Below, piece by piece: positions 59,937-64,000 of a DNA stretch of 64,000 nt. The position numbers and the translations under genes were made by a program. The notes under the pieces were generated by a model. That model was given only the letters and a program-made list of their open reading frames with translations. It did not search any database and was not told where the DNA came from. How positions within the stretch are numbered: position 1 is the first letter of the stretch; the number at the start of each line of letters is the position of its first letter. The DNA comes from an uncultured Kordia sp. GTDB taxonomy: Bacteria; Bacteroidota; Bacteroidia; Flavobacteriales; Flavobacteriaceae. Location: the NCBI RefSeq assembly GCF_947489565.1, contig NZ_CANLEA010000008.1, forward strand, positions 212,960 through 276,959, written 5' to 3'.

Positions 59937-62852
59937 TTGAAACTTTTTCACTTGCGACAGTTAGTACTCATCATATATTTAATCCTTTCAAGCTCGGTCA
60001 TTTGGGCGCAAGAACCTGTTAGTATTCACCTAACAGAAGCAAACGGCTTACCAGATATTGAATTTTATGACAGTATCGAAGATACAGAAGGTTATATATG
60101 GCTCGCAGGAAATAAAGGGCTTTTTCGATACGATGGAAAAGAATACATAGCCTATTCACATCCTGAAAAACGAGGACGTTCCTTCTTTAACTTAAAATTA
60201 GACGCAAAAGGACGTTTGTGGTTTAATAATATTGCAGGACAGTTTTTTTATATAGAGAACAACAAAATTATACTATTTATCGATGTACAAGATCGACTCA
60301 ATGGCGCATTGGTAGATTATGCAATTCATGAAAAATACCTTCTTGTTCGTGAGCCAAAAGCCACAATATGGATAGATCTTAACACTAAAAAAATAGTCAA
60401 TACAACACCAAATGTCGTTGGTACAAATATCGGTTACCTAGCAAATGATCGTTATTATTACCTTTCAACAAGTAACAAATTAGTATACCAAAACATTCAA
60501 ACAAAAGAAATTCAGGAAGCTGTAAAAACGCAATTAAATCCCACAAAAGAATATGCAGCTTTTACAGCCTTTTATAAAATTTCCAATGGACATTTGTTAT
60601 TTTTTCAATCCAAAACAGGCGATCAAAACAGTTTATTTCATATTCAAAATGAAACCATCACTGAACTACAATTGCCTGTCGAACTAAACAAAACACGAAC
60701 ACAAGCCATACAAGAATTTGACAAACTCTTCTATTTTGCGACAATGAACGGTGTTTTTGTGACGAGACGCTTCGGAAACCAACTCAAAATTATAGCACAT
60801 TATTTACAATCGTATGCCGCAACAGAAATCATAAAAGATTTTCAGCAAAACCTATGGATTCCTACACTAAACACAGGTGTTTTTGTTATTCCTAATGAAA
60901 GTTTACGGATCCTATCAAACACAAAAAAAAATATTTCTACACTCGAAAAAGAAACAGATTCAACTTATTTTATAGGTGATACGAAAGGAAACTTACAAAC
61001 AGTCAACTTGAAAGGAAACATCAAAAAAAACTTCAATTTTAATGATAATTCAAACATTCGCAAGCTCAATTACAATCCAACAACAAAAATACTCTATTAC
61101 AATTCCGACAAGCAAGTTTTAAAATATCATACTGAAAATAAAACGAGCAATCGCATTCAAAAATTAAGTCCTGCAAAGTCAATTTCGCATATAAAAGACG
61201 ATCAATACTTGCAGAGTTATTCACATGGAACGTTCTATGGAAATGATAAAGAAACCAAAGAAATCAACCAAAAAAGAGCTTACAAATCCATTTATTCAAA
61301 GCGCAATAAAAAAGCTTATATCGCCAATATTGACGGTTTATTATTGTACGATTCGCTATTTAATTTTCAAAAGACAATTCAACACAACAACAAACCTATT
61401 TTTAGCTTTGACATTGACGAAGCTTCCGATGGAATCATTTGGGCTGCAACCTACGACAATGGTGTTTTAGGAATTAAAAATGATGAAGTTGTTACCGTAT
61501 TAACAACCAAAAACGGATTGGCTTCAAAATCGATCAATAAAATAAAAACAGATGGTAGAAATCTCTGGATTGTCACGGATAATGGATTGCAATACTACAC
61601 TAGTGATACACAAACATTTCAAACCATTAACAAACGTGATGGCTTACTTTCATACAACATTAACAATATTGAAACCTTTGGAAATGAAGTCATATTCAGC
61701 TCTAATATTGGAATGTTTTGTTTTGACAAACGCACAGTTTTCAAACAATGGAACACACCAGAAATATACTTTACGCACCTAAACTTAGAGGAAAGACAAG
61801 TGCCATTGGCAAATGCATACATTATAAAACAGCAACAAAGTGAAATTGAAATCCGATTCAACTCAAAAGGATTTCAATCCAATAAATTTGTGCGTTACGA
61901 ATACCAACTAAAAGGTTTTAACGATTCCTGGAATGTTGTTGATAAAGGACAATTGGCAGTTAAATTCAACACCTTGCCTGCTGGAAATTTTACGTTCAAT
62001 TTACGTGCAAAAAACGCTAGTGGAACACAATATTCCGAGCCAAAAAGCATTAAATTCAGCATTACGCTTCCGTTTTGGAAACAAGCGTGGTTCATCATTT
62101 TGTCCATGTGTACCGTATTGGCGATCGTAATTTTATACTACAAAAAACAAATTCGTTCACGCGAAAAGCAAAAAAACAAAGAATTGCAGCAATTGGAGAT
62201 CGACAAACAATTGGTGAACTTACGTTTAGAAAACTTGCGCTCGCAAATGAATCCACATTTTATCTTCAATGCGCTCAACTCCATTCAGGAATACATTGTA
62301 CTAAATCAACAAAACTTAGCGAGTACATATTTGGTGAAATTCTCACGCTTAATTCGCACGTATTTAGAGCAAAGTCAAGAAAAAGAAATCACGCTCGATC
62401 AAGAACTCAAAGCCTTGTACTTATACCTCGAATTGGAAAAAGTTCGGTTTGAAGAAGAACTCACTTACGAAGTTTCAGTAGCCGAAAATTTGGAGTTGGA
62501 AACCATCAAAATTCCATCACTTTTCATTCAGCCGTACATTGAAAATGCTATAAAACATGGTTTGCATCACAAAATAAACAACCGAAAACTAGCAATTTCT
62601 TTCCAAAAACACAACGAACAATTAATCTGTGAAATCACGGATAACGGTATTGGTCGAAAAGCGGCTCAAAAACTCAAAGAAAGTCAAACGCAGTATTACA
62701 AATCGTTTGCAACGCGTGCAAATACGGAACGTGTAGAACTCATAAACAAAGATCGTCTGCAAAAAATAAAAGTACTTATTAGCGACTTAATAGACGAAAA
62801 TCAACAACCTACAGGAACGCGTGTCAGCATCCAAATTCCTTTAAAAAAATAG
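59937..62852 (+). CDS. Beta-propeller LytS-type sensor histidine kinase
   Basis: A 971-residue sensor. Signal peptide (ends IWAQ), a periplasmic region of about 660 residues with two-component-regulator propeller repeats (for example EDTEGYIWLAGNKGLFRYDG cut as GYIWLAGNKGLFRYDG, and LWIVTDNGLQYY), a Y_Y_Y domain (about 635-710, ending with FNLRAKNASGTQYSEP), one membrane helix near 723-741 (FIILSMCTVLAIVILYY), and a LytS-type kinase with phospho-acceptor His774 in LRSQMNPHFIFNALNS and IENAIKHGL and EITDNGIGRKA for ATP. Start is TTG, as no ATG fits the signal peptide. Two bases separate it from its LytTR regulator. Confidence 0.92.
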   Translation: MKLFHLRQLVLIIYLILSSSVIWAQEPVSIHLTEANGLPDIEFYDSIEDTEGYIWLAGNKGLFRYDGKEYIAYSHPEKRGRSFFNLKLDAKGRLWFNNIAGQFFYIENNKIILFIDVQDRLNGALVDYAIHEKYLLVREPKATIWIDLNTKKIVNTTPNVVGTNIGYLANDRYYYLSTSNKLVYQNIQTKEIQEAVKTQLNPTKEYAAFTAFYKISNGHLLFFQSKTGDQNSLFHIQNETITELQLPVELNKTRTQAIQEFDKLFYFATMNGVFVTRRFGNQLKIIAHYLQSYAATEIIKDFQQNLWIPTLNTGVFVIPNESLRILSNTKKNISTLEKETDSTYFIGDTKGNLQTVNLKGNIKKNFNFNDNSNIRKLNYNPTTKILYYNSDKQVLKYHTENKTSNRIQKLSPAKSISHIKDDQYLQSYSHGTFYGNDKETKEINQKRAYKSIYSKRNKKAYIANIDGLLLYDSLFNFQKTIQHNNKPIFSFDIDEASDGIIWAATYDNGVLGIKNDEVVTVLTTKNGLASKSINKIKTDGRNLWIVTDNGLQYYTSDTQTFQTINKRDGLLSYNINNIETFGNEVIFSSNIGMFCFDKRTVFKQWNTPEIYFTHLNLEERQVPLANAYIIKQQQSEIEIRFNSKGFQSNKFVRYEYQLKGFNDSWNVVDKGQLAVKFNTLPAGNFTFNLRAKNASGTQYSEPKSIKFSITLPFWKQAWFIILSMCTVLAIVILYYKKQIRSREKQKNKELQQLEIDKQLVNLRLENLRSQMNPHFIFNALNSIQEYIVLNQQNLASTYLVKFSRLIRTYLEQSQEKEITLDQELKALYLYLELEKVRFEEELTYEVSVAENLELETIKIPSLFIQPYIENAIKHGLHHKINNRKLAISFQKHNEQLICEITDNGIGRKAAQKLKESQTQYYKSFATRANTERVELINKDRLQKIKVLISDLIDENQQPTGTRVSIQIPLKK

Positions 62853-62854
62853 CC

Positions 62855-63607
62855 ATGAATGTATTAATCATAGACGACGAACGAAAAGCGCAAAACCTAC
62901 TAGAAGCACTCTTGCAGCAAAATTGCCCGCAAATTTCGGCAATTGACAAAGCGTCCAATTTACTTGAAGGCGTAAAAGCGATCAAAGCCAAAAAGCCACA
63001 AATTGTATTCTTAGATATTGACATGCCACAACATTCGGGATTGCAAATTTTGGAATTCTTTGAAAACGAACCTGTCGATTTCCAAATCATCTTTGTCACG
63101 GCGTACAACGAATTTGCCGTAGAAGCCTTCAAACTGGCTGCGGTTGATTATCTGTTAAAACCTATTGACGTTTCCGAACTTTCACAAGCTGTAAGCAAGG
63201 CGGAAAAAATTATCAATGATAAAAATATCAATACGCAAATTCACGATTTAAAACTGGCATTCAAACAAATGGCTGTCAGTAAAATAGCGCTCGAAATCCC
63301 GAAAGGAATCATCTTTGCTTCCGAAGACGATATTTACTATTTTGAAGCGGACGGAATGTATACAAAAGTATATTTGCAAGGCAATAGAACCGAATTTATT
63401 TGCAAGCCGCTCAAGCATTTTGCCGATCAATTGGCACACAAACCTATCTTTTACAAACCGCATCGTTCCTACCTTATCAATCTAAAGCACATCAAAGAAC
63501 TCTCCAAAAAAGATGGCTTTCATCTCATCATGGAAAACAACAAAACCATTCCAATTTCGCGCGACAAAAAAGACACCTTCATGCAGGTCATTGCGGAAAT
63601 ATTTTAA
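62855..63607 (+). CDS. LytTR-family response regulator
   Basis: A 250-residue regulator: receiver domain (1-120) with intact phospho-acceptor Asp54 (VFLDIDMP), acidic pair Asp7-Asp8, and Lys near 105 (LLKPID); then a LytTR DNA-binding domain (about 150-248, with EADGMYTKVYLQG and FYKPHRSYLINLKHIKEL). Coupled to the propeller sensor gene two bases upstream. Both genes look like backbone genes in composition, unlike the neighbouring 52-59.6 kb segments. Confidence 0.93.
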   Translation: MNVLIIDDERKAQNLLEALLQQNCPQISAIDKASNLLEGVKAIKAKKPQIVFLDIDMPQHSGLQILEFFENEPVDFQIIFVTAYNEFAVEAFKLAAVDYLLKPIDVSELSQAVSKAEKIINDKNINTQIHDLKLAFKQMAVSKIALEIPKGIIFASEDDIYYFEADGMYTKVYLQGNRTEFICKPLKHFADQLAHKPIFYKPHRSYLINLKHIKELSKKDGFHLIMENNKTIPISRDKKDTFMQVIAEIF

Positions 63608-64000
63608 GAATTAGAAGCTATTTCCTGCTATCACTACTCAATCTTTTTTCCCGCTAAGGCGTCAAAAAAGGATTTCAGACAAACCGTTCTATCAGGGCTA
63701 GTTGGAACGCTGCGCTGTTAGATTTTAGACGCGCTACGCTTTTAGATCGTTATTGCTTTTAGACATACTTTATTTCAGTAAGTTTCATGAGAACATACGA
63801 ATAGATAAACCAACAAAAGGCGCATTAAACATGTCTAACATCTAGTAGCGAAGCGGTCTAATAATCCAAAAATGCAAAGACTTTTGATTACAAATCAAAT
63901 TCCAGTCTATTACTTCATAGCAATAAGCAATAATTTAAAATTCAACATATAACATTTAAAATAGCAAAAATCTAAAAAGCAAAACACATCTAACTTTCAA
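63608..64000. other. Non-coding end of the window
   Basis: 393 bases with no convincing gene. The stretch 63700-63770 has three TTTTAGA units near GACGCGCTACGC; the rest is AT-rich. No terminator with a T run was found directly after the regulator gene. Confidence 0.6.

Overview
The window comes from a low-GC member of the Bacteroidota, most likely a marine-type Flavobacteriaceae (a Kordia-like genus is a guess). The evidence is gldB and gldC next to nadE, a secreted protein with a type IX secretion tail, the typical flavobacterial FtsZ C-terminus, a primase without zinc ligands, several promoters of the TTG / TAnnTTTG type, and few Shine-Dalgarno sequences.

Layout. 0-11.5 kb is a shikimate and housekeeping run: DAHP synthase-chorismate mutase, rsgA, dtd, a MazG-like pyrophosphohydrolase, aroA and queA. 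It is interrupted at 1.3-2.4 kb by a nest of short Cys-rich peptides with Bacteroidota lanthipeptide-like leaders (three intact, two decayed), and at 4.6-8.6 kb by two exported DUF3857/transglutaminase-like proteins, the second without its catalytic residues. 11.6-22.2 kb holds rlmN, a polyprenyl synthetase, a sigma factor/membrane protein/beta-barrel operon and several exported proteins. 22.4-25.7 kb is a LodA-like quinoprotein oxidase with its LodB-like flavoprotein. 25.8-35 kb holds dnaG, an orphan response regulator with Glu in place of the phospho-acceptor Asp, nadE, gldB-gldC, engB and several uncharacterised genes. 35.1-51.2 kb is a complete dcw cluster in one direction: mraZ, rsmH, ftsL, ftsI, murE, mraY, murD, ftsW, murG, murC, ftsQ, ftsA, ftsZ, followed by a yqeY-like gene. 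A triple 10-bp repeat at the mraZ promoter fits an MraZ autoregulatory operator.

51.8-59.7 kb is the least ordinary part. An intact tRNA-Arg(TCG) is followed by its terminator and a hairpin-rich flank. The last bases of the tRNA plus that flank recur about 4 kb later (55.9 kb), and a decayed copy of the flank recurs about 3.7 kb beyond that (59.6 kb). The two AT-rich segments between the copies look like accessory modules accreted in tandem at the 3' end of the tRNA gene. The first carries a PLP amino-acid racemase overlapping a DUF1611 (DgcN-like) ATPase/N-acyltransferase, a cupin, a 38-residue basic protein and an AraC regulator. The second carries a TPR sensor kinase with a LytTR regulator and a small exported protein. 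No integrase is visible. From 59.9 kb a second LytS-type sensor (beta-propeller class) and its LytTR regulator follow, and the last 390 bases hold no recognisable gene.

All family assignments are from reading motifs by eye. No database search was run.
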